Source: Pusillimonas sp. TS35 (GTDB lineage Bacteria > Pseudomonadota > Gammaproteobacteria > Burkholderiales > Burkholderiaceae_B). From it: a stretch of DNA of 64,000 nt. Position 1 is the stretch's first letter; every line of letters begins with the position of its first letter. Shown in pieces: positions 36,635 through 45,503 of the stretch. The position numbers were made by a program, and so were the translations under genes. A model generated the notes under the pieces. The model searched no databases. It had not been told where the DNA came from and saw only the letters and a list, made by a program, of their open reading frames with translations. Where the stretch lies: the NCBI RefSeq assembly GCF_009857885.1, contig NZ_WWER01000003.1, positions 248,001 through 312,000 of the forward strand, in the 5' to 3' direction.

Positions 36635-37564
36635 CTATACCCGGTCGATGATCTTTTCGCCGAACAGCCCCTGCGGACGGAACAGCAGGAAAACCAGGGC
36701 CAGCATGTAGGCAAACCAGATCTCGATGCCACCGCCTACGAAGGGCCCCAGATACACCTCAGACAGTTTCTCGCCCACGCCGATGAGCAAACCACCCACG
36801 ATGGCGCCCGGCACAGAGGTGAGCCCGCCCAGGATGACCACCGGCAAAGCCCGCAGCGCCGCTGTGGACAGTGTGAACTGCACGCCAAACTTCGACCCCC
36901 ACACCACCCCGGCCACCAGCGCCACCAAGCCCGCGACCGTCCATACCACGACCCAGATGCGGTTCAGTGGAATACCGATGGACTGCGCCGCCTGGTGATC
37001 ATCGGCCACTGCGCGCAGCGCGCGGCCCACCGCCGTAAACTGAAAAAAGAAGGCCAACACTGTCACCAGCGCCGCCGCCACCACGGCCGCGGTAAGGTCT
37101 TCCAAACTGATAAGCACACCGCCCTCGAACATCGACTCCAGAATCAAGGCGGGATCCTTGGGCATACCCACGTCGATGGTATAGACGCTGCTGCCAAAGA
37201 CCAGTTGGCCAAAGCCATCGAGCAGATAACTGATGCCGATGGTCGCCATCAGCAGCGTCGTGCCTTCCTGGTTGACCAGATAGCGCAGCACCCAGCGCTC
37301 GACCAGCACGGCAATTGCCCACATGAACAGCGCCGTCACGACGAAGGCGAGCACATTACCCAGCAGCTTGCTTTCCACACCCAGCGAAGCGGGAATCCAC
37401 TCCGACATGCGCGCCATGCACAGGGCTGCGATCAACACCATGGCGCCCTGCGCAAAATTGAATACACCCGAGGCCTTGAAGATGAGCACGAAGCCCAATG
37501 CCACGAGGGCATACAGCATCCCCGTCATCAGCCCACCGATCAGGGTTTCCAGAAAAAATGCCAT
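36635..37564 (-). CDS. livH: LIV-type ABC permease LivH
   Basis: Integral membrane permease, 309 aa. Begins MAFFLETLIGGLMTGMLYAL, with FNFAQGAMVLIAAL and the ATPase-contact loop GRALRAVADDHQAAQSIGI. Partner of LivM, 16 bp after livG and 69 bp before livM. Confidence 0.94.
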   Translation of the reverse strand: MAFFLETLIGGLMTGMLYALVALGFVLIFKASGVFNFAQGAMVLIAALCMARMSEWIPASLGVESKLLGNVLAFVVTALFMWAIAVLVERWVLRYLVNQEGTTLLMATIGISYLLDGFGQLVFGSSVYTIDVGMPKDPALILESMFEGGVLISLEDLTAAVVAAALVTVLAFFFQFTAVGRALRAVADDHQAAQSIGIPLNRIWVVVWTVAGLVALVAGVVWGSKFGVQFTLSTAALRALPVVILGGLTSVPGAIVGGLLIGVGEKLSEVYLGPFVGGGIEIWFAYMLALVFLLFRPQGLFGEKIIDRV

Positions 37565-37580
37565 GCCAGTCTCCGCGGAT

Positions 37581-38381
37581 TCAGTGGCTCGCGCCGAGAT
37601 AGGCGCGTATCACTTCGGGATTGCCGCGCACATCGTCCGGCGAGCCGTCGCCGATCTTGCGGCCATAGTCCAGCACCACGACGCGATCAGAGATATCCAT
37701 GACCACGCCCATGTCGTGCTCAATGAGCACGATGGTGGTGCCGTATTCGTCGTTCACATCGAGGATGAAGCGACTCATGTCCTGCTTTTCCTCGATATTC
37801 ATGCCCGCCATGGGCTCATCCAGCAGCAGGATGCGCGGCTCCATCGCCAGCGCGCGGCCAAGATCCACACGCTTTTGCAGGCCATAGGGCAAGCGGCCCA
37901 CAGGTGTCTTGCGATGCGCCTGGATTTCCAGGAAATCGATGATGTTCTCGACGAACTCGCGATGGGCGATTTCTTCGCGCTCCGCCGTCCCCAGCCGCAG
38001 CGCCTGCGCCAGCACGCCGCTTTTCATGCGCAGGTTGCGCCCTGTCATGATGTTGTCCAGCACGCTCATGCCTTTGAACAAGGCCAGGTTCTGGAAGGTG
38101 CGCGCAATGCCCATCTCGGCGGCCCGGCGCGGGTTCATCCGCGTGAAGCGCTCGCCGCGCAGTTGGATCTCACCATCCTGCGGCGTGTACACGCCATTGA
38201 TCACATTCAGCATAGAGCTTTTGCCCGCGCCGTTTGGGCCAATGATGGCGCGGATCTCATGCTCGCGCACATTGAACGAAATATCCGTGAGCGCCTTGAC
38301 GCCGCCGAAAGCCAGCGAGATGTTTTTCATATCGAGGACAACCTCCCCGATGCGGTCTTCCCTGACGGTCTGAGTCATCAT
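37581..38381 (-). CDS. livG: LIV-type ABC transporter ATPase LivG
   Basis: ABC ATPase of 266 aa. Walker A GPNGAGKSS, signature region LPYGLQKRVDLGRALAM (LPYG-type, usual for LivG) and Walker B ILLLDEPMAGMN. Its start overlaps the stop of the CoA-ligase gene by four bases (38378-38381), a sign of translational coupling between the ligase and the transporter. Confidence 0.94.
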   Translation of the reverse strand: MMTQTVREDRIGEVVLDMKNISLAFGGVKALTDISFNVREHEIRAIIGPNGAGKSSMLNVINGVYTPQDGEIQLRGERFTRMNPRRAAEMGIARTFQNLALFKGMSVLDNIMTGRNLRMKSGVLAQALRLGTAEREEIAHREFVENIIDFLEIQAHRKTPVGRLPYGLQKRVDLGRALAMEPRILLLDEPMAGMNIEEKQDMSRFILDVNDEYGTTIVLIEHDMGVVMDISDRVVVLDYGRKIGDGSPDDVRGNPEVIRAYLGASH

Positions 38382-40363
38382 GCGGCCTTTCTCTTTTCGA
38401 CGACGGGCCTGGCGACGGGATACATCGTGGCGCCGGCGATCACCAGGTCGGCGGCGATGCGGCCGGTGCGTCCATCCTCGAACTTCACCTCGGTTTCGAT
38501 GTATTGGCGTTCCTTGCCCGCAAACAGTGCCTCCACCAACACGGCGTACTTCTGCGCGATGAATCCGCGGCGCACTTTGCGGGTGCGCGTCAGCTCGTCA
38601 TCATCGGGATCCAACTCCTTGTGCAGGATCAGGAAACGCGCTACCTGTGAACTACCCAACTGCGCGTCCGCGGCCAGATCGGCATTGACGTGGTTGACGC
38701 AATCCCGGATCAATTCGTACACCTCGGGCTTGGCCGCTAAGTCGGTATAGCCCGCATAGGGCAGCCCGCGACGCTCGGCCCAGTTGCCTACCGCCTCCAG
38801 GTCGATATTGATGAAGGCGCACACCTGCTCCATGCCGTTGCCGAAGGCGACCACCTCTTTGATGTAGGGGTAGAACTTGAGCTTGTTCTCGATGTATTTG
38901 GGGGCGAACAGACTGCCATCAGCCAGCTTGCCCACATCTTTGGCCCGATCGATGATCTTGAGCTGCCCGTCGTGATCCAGGAAACCTGCATCGCCCGTGT
39001 GAAACCAGCCGTCTGCGGTAAAGGCTTCGGCGGTGGCTTGCGGGTTGCGGTAGTAGGCGGTGAACAAGCCCGGGCTGCGCAGCTGGATTTCACCGGTGTC
39101 GGCCACGCGGATATCTACCCCCCTGACCGGGGGGCCCACGGTATCGGCGCGCACATGGCCGTCGGCCTGCACACAAACGAACACCGACGTTTCCGTGGAG
39201 CCATACAACTGCTTGAGGTTCACACCGATGGAGCGGTAGAACTCGAACAGATCGGGGCCGATGGCCTCGCCAGCGGTGTATGCAATACGCACACGGCTCA
39301 TGCCAAGCGTGTTGCGCAGCGGGCCGTAGACCAGCAGATTTCCCGCGCTGTACTTGATGCGATCCCACAGGCCTACACGGGTGTCGCCATCGAGGATGCG
39401 CACGCCAACGCGGCGCGCCAGCGCCATGCACCGGCGAAACAGCGCGCGCTTGATGGCCCCTGCGTCTTCCATGCGTATCATCACGTGCGTCAGTAAACCT
39501 TCCAGCACGCGGGGCGGCGCAAAATAATAGGTGGGACCGATGTCTCGCATGTCGATCGCCACCGTCTCGGGCGACTCGGGATGGTTGACGGTAAAGCCCG
39601 TCACCAGAAACTGCGTATACGAAAACATGTTCTGGCCGATCCAGGCCGGCGGCAGGTAGGCCAGCACGTCTTCATGATCGGTGAGCCGCTCCATGTCCTG
39701 GATGACGCGGGCGCGATCAATGAGTGCATGATGCGACAGCACGACGCCCTTGGGCTTGCCTGTTGTGCCAGAGGTATAGAACATTGCCGCCGGGCTATCG
39801 GGGCGAATGGTGGCCATCGCATCATCAACGTGATTGGGATGCTGCAAGCCATATGCGCGCCCTGCTTCCTGCAGCGCATCGAACGACTGCAGGTTGGCTT
39901 CGACATAGTTGCGCAGGCCGCGCGGGTCGTCGTATACCACCTTTTGCAGATCGGGGCACTGCGGCGCGATCTCCAGCATCTTGTCGACCTGCTCCTGGTC
40001 TTCGACCACGGCGATGCGGATGGCTGCATCCTGCATCACATATTGCATCTCCTGGGCGATAGCATCCTGGTACAGGGGCACGGGTATCGCGCCAATGCAT
40101 TGCGCGGCCATCATGGCAAGATACAGCCGCGGGCGGTTTTCACCGACCACTGCGACGTGCTCGCCAGGTTGCACGCCCAATGCCGCGAGGCCGTTGGCCA
40201 CTTCGCGCACTTGTTGCGCCAGTTCGGCCCAGGTCATCGTTTGCCAGATGCCCAGATCCTTCTCACGCATGGCGGGCCGATTGCCGCGCACGGCCGCGTG
40301 ATGCATCACCAGCGCCGGGAAAGTCTCCGGCTGTGCTGACTGCGTAGACATAATCTGCGCCAC
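38378..40363 (-). CDS. Long-chain/aryl acyl-CoA synthetase-like AMP-binding protein
   Basis: Adenylate-forming ligase of 661 aa, FAA1-type long-chain fatty-acyl-CoA synthetase architecture. Motifs: MFYTSGTTGKPKGVVLSH (AMP loop), AYTAGEAIGPD, QLYGSTETS and GWFHTGDAGFLDHDGQLK with IDRAKD. The GTG at 40363 is chosen over the ATG at 40351 because AGGAGG lies exactly 7 nt before it. First gene of the seven-gene operon with the LIV transporter, divergent from a Crp/Fnr regulator. Substrate unknown; coupling to the transporter suggests activation of the imported acid. Confidence 0.9.
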   Translation of the reverse strand: MAQIMSTQSAQPETFPALVMHHAAVRGNRPAMREKDLGIWQTMTWAELAQQVREVANGLAALGVQPGEHVAVVGENRPRLYLAMMAAQCIGAIPVPLYQDAIAQEMQYVMQDAAIRIAVVEDQEQVDKMLEIAPQCPDLQKVVYDDPRGLRNYVEANLQSFDALQEAGRAYGLQHPNHVDDAMATIRPDSPAAMFYTSGTTGKPKGVVLSHHALIDRARVIQDMERLTDHEDVLAYLPPAWIGQNMFSYTQFLVTGFTVNHPESPETVAIDMRDIGPTYYFAPPRVLEGLLTHVMIRMEDAGAIKRALFRRCMALARRVGVRILDGDTRVGLWDRIKYSAGNLLVYGPLRNTLGMSRVRIAYTAGEAIGPDLFEFYRSIGVNLKQLYGSTETSVFVCVQADGHVRADTVGPPVRGVDIRVADTGEIQLRSPGLFTAYYRNPQATAEAFTADGWFHTGDAGFLDHDGQLKIIDRAKDVGKLADGSLFAPKYIENKLKFYPYIKEVVAFGNGMEQVCAFINIDLEAVGNWAERRGLPYAGYTDLAAKPEVYELIRDCVNHVNADLAADAQLGSSQVARFLILHKELDPDDDELTRTRKVRRGFIAQKYAVLVEALFAGKERQYIETEVKFEDGRTGRIAADLVIAGATMYPVARPVVEKRKAA

Positions 40364-40370
40364 GTTGTCT

Positions 40371-40376
40371 CCTCCT
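40371..40376 (-). promoter_or_regulatory. Ribosome binding site deciding the GTG start of the acyl-CoA synthetase
   Basis: AGGAGG on the minus strand, 7 nt before GTG 40363; the downstream ATG at 40351 would be 19 nt away. Confidence 0.7.
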
Positions 40377-40470
40377 TCCTGCCAGCGTACCGGCCGCGCG
40401 GGCCGGCGCTGTTGCCGGGGCACGGACGGTATGATGTACAGGGTTGTGCTGCCTTATCTTCTTTTGCTCT

Positions 40471-40506
40471 GCTTGTTGCGTTGCTTGTTGCGTTGCTTGT
40501 TGCGTT
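40471..40506. repeat. Three perfect 12-bp tandem repeats
   Basis: GCTTGTTGCGTT occurs three times head to tail at 40471, 40483 and 40495, in the divergent region upstream of the ligase-LIV operon. Confidence 0.9.
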
Positions 40507-40713
40507 GCGGCGTGTACGTATTGCAGTGCGCGTTGTATGACCTGTCGGCATAGATGCCGCAATCATCGTTGCGGCACATGTTTTGTCGTCCGCCACCCCG
40601 CCTGCCGTTGTCTCGCCTGCTGTTTTTCTTCTCTGTGCCTGATAAGGTATAAGCTGCGATTCTATTCAACTGTCACCGACATGACATTCACCGTTTTACT
40701 AGGGTAAATCCTC

Positions 40714-41391
40714 ATGCCCCCGAAAGAATCCCTGCGCGATACCGCGGCCTGGTTTTCGCTGCTCGACCCAACGCAGCAAGAGCGTGTACTGCGCGATGTC
40801 CAGTTCACACAGTACCCTGCGGGCGCCATTGTCGAGCACAAGGGCGGCCAGGCCTGGGCATGGATAGGCGTGCACAGCGGGCTGATCAAAGTATCGGTGT
40901 CGAACGCCGACGGCAAGATGGCGTCGCTCACTGGGGTGCCCGCGGGCGGCTGGATAGGCGAAGGTTCGCTGCTCAAGCATGAGGCACGCAAATATGATGT
41001 CGTTGCGCTGCGCGACAGTGTTATCGCGCGCCTGCCCGAAGCCAGCTTCAACTGGCTGCTCGACAACAGCATCCCGTTCAATCGATATCTGCTGCACCAG
41101 CTCAACGAACGCGTCGGCCAGTTCATCGGCAAGGCCGAGCATGACCGCCTGCTGGCCGCCGATGCGCGCGTGGCACGCTGCCTGGCTGAACTCTTCAACC
41201 CGCTGCTGTATCCAGGCAAGGGCGAAATGCGGCTCGATATTACACAGGAAGAGATCGGCTACCTGGCGCGCACCTCGCGCCAACGCACCAATCAGGCCCT
41301 GGGCGCGCTCGAGGCTGCGCGTCTGGTAAAGGTGGAGTATGGCGCCGTACAGGTACTGGACCTCGAAGGCCTGAAGGCATACGGCATCTGA
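40714..41391 (+). CDS. Crp/Fnr family transcriptional regulator
   Basis: Regulator of 225 aa. Cyclic-nucleotide-binding-like beta-barrel (about 12-120, with GAIVEHKGGQAWAWIGVHSG), a long dimerisation helix and a C-terminal winged helix (about 165-220) with ITQEEIGYLARTSRQRTNQAL as the DNA-reading helix. The Fnr-type N-terminal cysteine cluster is absent, so no oxygen-sensing cluster; the cAMP-contact Arg-Ser signature is also not obvious. It diverges from the acyl-CoA synthetase/LIV operon and is the prime candidate to control it. Confidence 0.9.
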   Translation: MPPKESLRDTAAWFSLLDPTQQERVLRDVQFTQYPAGAIVEHKGGQAWAWIGVHSGLIKVSVSNADGKMASLTGVPAGGWIGEGSLLKHEARKYDVVALRDSVIARLPEASFNWLLDNSIPFNRYLLHQLNERVGQFIGKAEHDRLLAADARVARCLAELFNPLLYPGKGEMRLDITQEEIGYLARTSRQRTNQALGALEAARLVKVEYGAVQVLDLEGLKAYGI

Positions 41392-41402
41392 CGGCACGCC
41401 CG

Positions 41403-41446
41403 GTACGCACATGCGCATGCACTTGCACATGTACATGTACATGCGC
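41403..41446. other. Alternating purine-pyrimidine tract with palindromes
   Basis: Two runs of strict purine-pyrimidine alternation, 41403-41422 and 41424-41446, with one step out of phase between them. They contain the palindromes ATGCGCAT and GTACATGTAC and the inverted pair GCGCATG/CATGCGC (41413-41419/41440-41446). Such sequence can form Z-DNA or a cruciform; here it follows the Crp/Fnr gene. Confidence 0.75.
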
Positions 41447-41456
41447 CGCCACGCTA

Positions 41457-41493
41457 CGTCCCCAGTTTTTTTAACACCACAAAAACAGGGACG
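41457..41493. terminator. Stem-loop between the Crp/Fnr gene and gdhA
   Basis: CGTCCC-CA-GTTTTT pairs with AAAAAC-A-GGGACG, a 12-bp stem broken by a small internal bulge, loop of about 10 nt, with a seven-T run (41466-41472) in the left arm and loop. It could terminate the regulator transcript or be a mobile-element remnant. Confidence 0.45.
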
Positions 41494-41599
41494 CACTAGA
41501 GGGAAAACCCTCCCATGGCTTAGAATAATCGACAGGCATGCCGGCACTCGGCCTCCTGCCCGTGCTGCGCCCACCCTTTCCATATGCAAGGTATAAGTC

Positions 41600-42889
41600 A
41601 TGTCCGAAAACCCAAAGCATGCATTGCCCTCCTATCTCGACCCCCAGCATCTGGGCCCGTGGGGCATTTATCTGGAGCAGGTCGAACGCGTCACGCCTTA
41701 TCTGGGCAAGCTCGCCAAATGGGTCGAAACCCTCAAGCGCCCCAAACGCGCGCTCATTGTCGATATCCCCGTCGAACTCGACAACGGCACCATTGCCCAC
41801 TTCGAAGGCTACCGTGTGCAGCACAACACGTCGCGCGGCCCCGGCAAGGGCGGCGTGCGCTTCCACCAAGATGTCACGCTGTCCGAAGTCATGGCGCTGG
41901 CAGCATGGATGTCAGTCAAGTCCGCCGCCGTCAACCTGCCTTTCGGCGGCGCCAAGGGCGGCGTCCGCATCGATCCGCACAATTACTCCCGCGGCGAACT
42001 CGAACGCATCACGCGCCGCTATACCAGCGAGATCGGGGTGATCATCGGCCCCAACAAAGACATCCCCGCGCCTGACGTCAACACCAACGCCCAGACCATG
42101 GCGTGGATGATGGACACCTACTCCATGAACGAAGGCGCCACCGCCACCGGCGTCGTCACCGGCAAGCCGATCTCGTTAGGCGGCAGCCTGGGGCGCGTCG
42201 AAGCCACCGGCCGCGGCGTATATGTGGTGGGCTGCGAAGCGGCGCGCGATGCCGGCATCAACGTGCAGGGCGCACGCATCGTCATCCAGGGCTTCGGCAA
42301 CGTCGGCGGCACCGCTGCCCGCCTGTTCCACGACGCCGGCGCCAAAGTGATTGCGGTGCAAGACCACACCGGCGGCCTGCACAATGCCAATGGCCTCGAT
42401 ATCCCCGCACTGCAAGCCTATGCGCAAGAGCACGAGGGCATTGCCGGCGCGCCCAATGCCGACGCCATTTCCAATGCCGACTTCTGGGCGCTCGAAACCG
42501 AACTGCTCATCCCCGCAGCGCTGGAAGGCCAACTCAATGGCGATAACGCCGGCTCCGTGCGGGCCCGCATCGTGATCGAAGGCGCCAACGGCCCCACAAC
42601 GCCCGAAGCCGACGACATCCTGTCAAGCAAAGGCACCACCATTGTGCCCGACGTCATCGCCAACGCAGGCGGCGTCACGGTCAGCTATTTCGAATGGGTG
42701 CAGGATTTCTCCAGTTTCTTCTGGACCGAAGCTGAAATCAACCACCGCCTCGAAGCCATGATGCGCGCTGCCTATTCGTCGGTCGCGGCCGTGGCGGCCG
42801 AGCACAAGGTCAGCTTGCGCACTGCCGCGTTCATCACGGCATGCACACGCATCCTTGAAGCGCGCGAAGTGCGCGGCCTATACCCCTGA
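41600..42889 (+). CDS. gdhA: Glu/Leu/Phe/Val dehydrogenase (glutamate dehydrogenase)
   Basis: Hexameric amino-acid dehydrogenase, 429 aa, most likely NAD-linked glutamate dehydrogenase: oxidative deamination of glutamate to 2-oxoglutarate. Motifs: [19 protein letters not shown], the catalytic-lysine segment [14 protein letters not shown], and the Rossmann loop [16 protein letters not shown]. Monocistronic, between the stem-loop after the regulator and a cluster of three hairpins. Its stop lies 103 bp from the convergent treY stop. Confidence 0.95.
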   Translation: MSENPKHALPSYLDPQHLGPWGIYLEQVERVTPYLGKLAKWVETLKRPKRALIVDIPVELDNGTIAHFEGYRVQHNTSRGPGKGGVRFHQDVTLSEVMALAAWMSVKSAAVNLPFGGAKGGVRIDPHNYSRGELERITRRYTSEIGVIIGPNKDIPAPDVNTNAQTMAWMMDTYSMNEGATATGVVTGKPISLGGSLGRVEATGRGVYVVGCEAARDAGINVQGARIVIQGFGNVGGTAARLFHDAGAKVIAVQDHTGGLHNANGLDIPALQAYAQEHEGIAGAPNADAISNADFWALETELLIPAALEGQLNGDNAGSVRARIVIEGANGPTTPEADDILSSKGTTIVPDVIANAGGVTVSYFEWVQDFSSFFWTEAEINHRLEAMMRAAYSSVAAVAAEHKVSLRTAAFITACTRILEAREVRGLYP

Positions 42890-42905
42890 TGCATCGTGTG
42901 TGCCG

Positions 42906-42989
42906 CGCCCGGTTCACAGCCCGGGCGGGCCTCAATACCAGGCGCGCGCCAAATGGCGCGCATCAGCGGCCCCCCCCACGCGGGGCCGC
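42906..42989. terminator. Three consecutive stem-loops between gdhA and treY
   Basis: CGCCCGG/CCGGGCG (42906-42927, loop 8), GCGCGCC/GGCGCGC (42944-42961, loop AAAT) and GCGGCCCC/GGGGCCGC (42966-42989, loop 8). All stems are perfect, 7-8 bp, with no T-run. They fill the convergent gap and probably end both transcripts. Confidence 0.6.
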
Positions 42990-42992
42990 ACG

Positions 42993-45503
42993 TCATTCTG
43001 CCCGCCGCAGTACCGCCACAGGCAGTTGTGCCAATACCTGGGTAACAGGCAAGGTACCCTGCGGGCCCGCCCGCCGCCATGTACGCGCCAAGACATCCTC
43101 GAACGGCGCATCGCCCATGCCGGCCGGCAACACTATGCGTGTATCGCCCCAAAACGCCGCGGGCACAACCGGCTGGTCGGCTCCGCACACTGCGTGTGCG
43201 CACAGCCGGGGCGCCAATACGACGATAGCTTCACCCTCCACGATGCGCGCATAGGCAATCAAATTCGCCCTGCGCTCTCCCGTGACTGCCAGCGGCAGAT
43301 AATTGCCTCCCGCGAACACGTCGGGCACCTCGCGGCGCAGCCCCAAGAGCCGTGCAAGCAGCGCCTGCTTGATGCAGCCAGAACGCCAATCCATCAGCAG
43401 ATCCCGCAAGCTGTCATCGATGCGCACAAGCGCTTGCGCACGGGCATCGAAATCCACTGCTGCGCGGTTATCGGGGTCTACCAGGCTGAAGTCCCACCAT
43501 TCGGTGCCCTGATATAGATCAGGTATGCCAGGCGCGGTCATACGGAGCACCATCTGGCTGAAACTGTTGACCGCGCCCGCCGGCGCGATGTACTGCGCAA
43601 ACTCACCGATCTCGCGCAGCAGCGCGTGCCTGCCCTGCTCCAGCACGAGGCTGATCAGATAGTCCTCCGCGATCTGCTCATACCAGCGGTCAGGCCTGAA
43701 CCAGCCTGTATTCTGCTTGGCCTCGCGCAACGCCTTGGTTTGCCATTGCACCAGCCGGTGCACATAAGCGCGCACGCCGACGCTGTCTCCCACGGCCAGC
43801 CCAGGCGGCCATGCGCCTATCATGGTCTGCAACAACATATACCGCTCGCCCGCGCGATGCGGCTCCAGGGGCGCCGCGTCTGGATCCGACCAGTGGAGCC
43901 AGCGCAGGGCGGCCTCGCGCCAACGAGCCGGCATCTCGCTGAGTACGGCCAGGCGGGCGCGCACGTCTTCGCCGCGTTTATGATCGTGCGTGGCGGTCGT
44001 GATCATGCCACGTGGACTTTCATGCACGCGGCACGCGGCCAGCGCGTGGAAGGCCTCAGGCGACAGCGCAAACATATCAGGGTCTGCGCCCACCTCATTG
44101 CGCGACAACAGCCTGCCGTAGCGGTAGAACATGGTGTCTTCCTGCGATTTCGCGGCCAGCGGCGGTGTCAACTGCTGAAAGCGCTGTATCGCTTCGCGAA
44201 GCGGGCCGGGCGGCGCCACCCGCGCGTCGATATAGCTGCGATAGACCGGAAACGTCGTCAGGATGCCGTCTACCATACGGCCTGCCAGCGCTGGGCTCCA
44301 GTGCTCCACCTCGCTGGGCGATACCTGAGCGATGCTGCGCAGCAAGAGGCTGCGCTCCGCCACGAAGTGGCGCCGCAACAGCTGCTTGCGCGCATCGCAC
44401 ACATGCTCGGCAGCACTGCGCGCATCACCGCTAACCTCGCTCCACGCATCGGCAAGCGGGCGCTCACCGCCAGGGTCATGCAGGACGGCACTGGCCTGAT
44501 CCATGAAATCGTAGCCTGTGGTGCCGTCGATCTCCCAACTGCCGTCGAGCGATTCACCCCAGGCAAGGATCTTTTCAACAACAAGCCAGGGCGGATTGTT
44601 GCGCAGCCCTGGTGGGCGCAGGCCCTGGTGCGACGCCAGCGCGGCGCGCAGCGCACGGCAATAAGCAGGCGGCTCCGCCATACCGTCGACATGGTCAACG
44701 CGCACGCCGTCGATCAGACCCTCGGCATACAGGCGCAGCGTCAGCGCATGCACGGCATCGAACACTCGTGCATCCTCAACCCGTACGCCAATCAGATCAC
44801 CGATCTCGAAAAAACGGCGCCAATTCACATAGCGCGCGGCACAACGCCACCAGGCCAGCAGATAGTGCTGGCGATCCAGCAATTGACGCAGGCGCCGCCT
44901 GCCATCGTGCGTGGTCGCCTCGTAGCGCCGAGCCAGCAAGTCGGGCGCCAAACCGGTGTCATCATCTTCCAGCGACCCGGGCGCAAGCGGAAACCGCATG
45001 CCTGCCGCGCGGATGAAGTATTCACCGATGTCTCGATCGAACACCAACTGGATTTGCCCCGCCGCCATACTGCGGCCATAAGGCTGGCTCAGAAAGGGGG
45101 CCAGCACTTTCCCGCGCAACTGGCGTGACGGCGGCTCCCAATCGATATCGAACCATCGTGCGTACGCACTGTCGCGACCATGTTTGAGCACATCCCACCA
45201 CCAGGCATTGTCGGGGTGCGTAGCCATGTGGTTGGGCACGATATCCAGCACAATCCCCATTTCTCGATCGCGACAGGCCTGGGCAAGCCGCATGAATGCT
45301 TCCTGGCCACCTAGTTCCGGGTTAATGCGCGCATGATCTACCACGTCATAACCATGCGGCGAACCCGGCCGCGCTTGTGCGATGGGCGACAGATAAAGAT
45401 GGCTGATACCCAGGGCATCGAAATAGCCCAGACGCTCCCGGGCCTGATCAAAGGTGAAGGCTTGATTCAACTGCAGACGGACCGTTGCACGCAGACTATT
45501 CAT
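42993..45503 (-). CDS. treY: Malto-oligosyltrehalose synthase TreY
   Basis: GH13 enzyme of 836 aa that converts the reducing-end maltose unit of a maltodextrin to a trehalosyl end by intramolecular transglycosylation. N-terminal NSLRATVRLQLNQAFTFDQA, then LGISHLYLSPIAQARPGSPHGYDV, VLDIVPNHMA and LIDGVRVDHVDGMAEP with the nucleophile aspartate. C-terminal part includes GIPDLYQGTEWWDFSLVDPDNR, characteristic of TreY. Its start overlaps the treZ stop (ATGA). The pair TreY-TreZ makes trehalose from alpha-1,4-glucan. Confidence 0.95.
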   Translation of the reverse strand: MNSLRATVRLQLNQAFTFDQARERLGYFDALGISHLYLSPIAQARPGSPHGYDVVDHARINPELGGQEAFMRLAQACRDREMGIVLDIVPNHMATHPDNAWWWDVLKHGRDSAYARWFDIDWEPPSRQLRGKVLAPFLSQPYGRSMAAGQIQLVFDRDIGEYFIRAAGMRFPLAPGSLEDDDTGLAPDLLARRYEATTHDGRRRLRQLLDRQHYLLAWWRCAARYVNWRRFFEIGDLIGVRVEDARVFDAVHALTLRLYAEGLIDGVRVDHVDGMAEPPAYCRALRAALASHQGLRPPGLRNNPPWLVVEKILAWGESLDGSWEIDGTTGYDFMDQASAVLHDPGGERPLADAWSEVSGDARSAAEHVCDARKQLLRRHFVAERSLLLRSIAQVSPSEVEHWSPALAGRMVDGILTTFPVYRSYIDARVAPPGPLREAIQRFQQLTPPLAAKSQEDTMFYRYGRLLSRNEVGADPDMFALSPEAFHALAACRVHESPRGMITTATHDHKRGEDVRARLAVLSEMPARWREAALRWLHWSDPDAAPLEPHRAGERYMLLQTMIGAWPPGLAVGDSVGVRAYVHRLVQWQTKALREAKQNTGWFRPDRWYEQIAEDYLISLVLEQGRHALLREIGEFAQYIAPAGAVNSFSQMVLRMTAPGIPDLYQGTEWWDFSLVDPDNRAAVDFDARAQALVRIDDSLRDLLMDWRSGCIKQALLARLLGLRREVPDVFAGGNYLPLAVTGERRANLIAYARIVEGEAIVVLAPRLCAHAVCGADQPVVPAAFWGDTRIVLPAGMGDAPFEDVLARTWRRAGPQGTLPVTQVLAQLPVAVLRRAE

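Larger units (their letters stand above)
40364..40713. other. Divergent regulatory region between the ligase-LIV operon and the Crp/Fnr gene
   Basis: 350 bp with no convincing gene. It holds three 12-bp tandem repeats (40471-40506) and a TATAAG -10-like box at 40648-40653 facing the regulator gene, with no good -35. Binding sites for the divergent regulator are expected here, but no clear Crp/Fnr-type dyad was recognised. Confidence 0.5.

Noticed and set aside
43626-45128. 500-codon open frame on the + strand
   Set aside because: Lies wholly antisense to treY; no family motifs.
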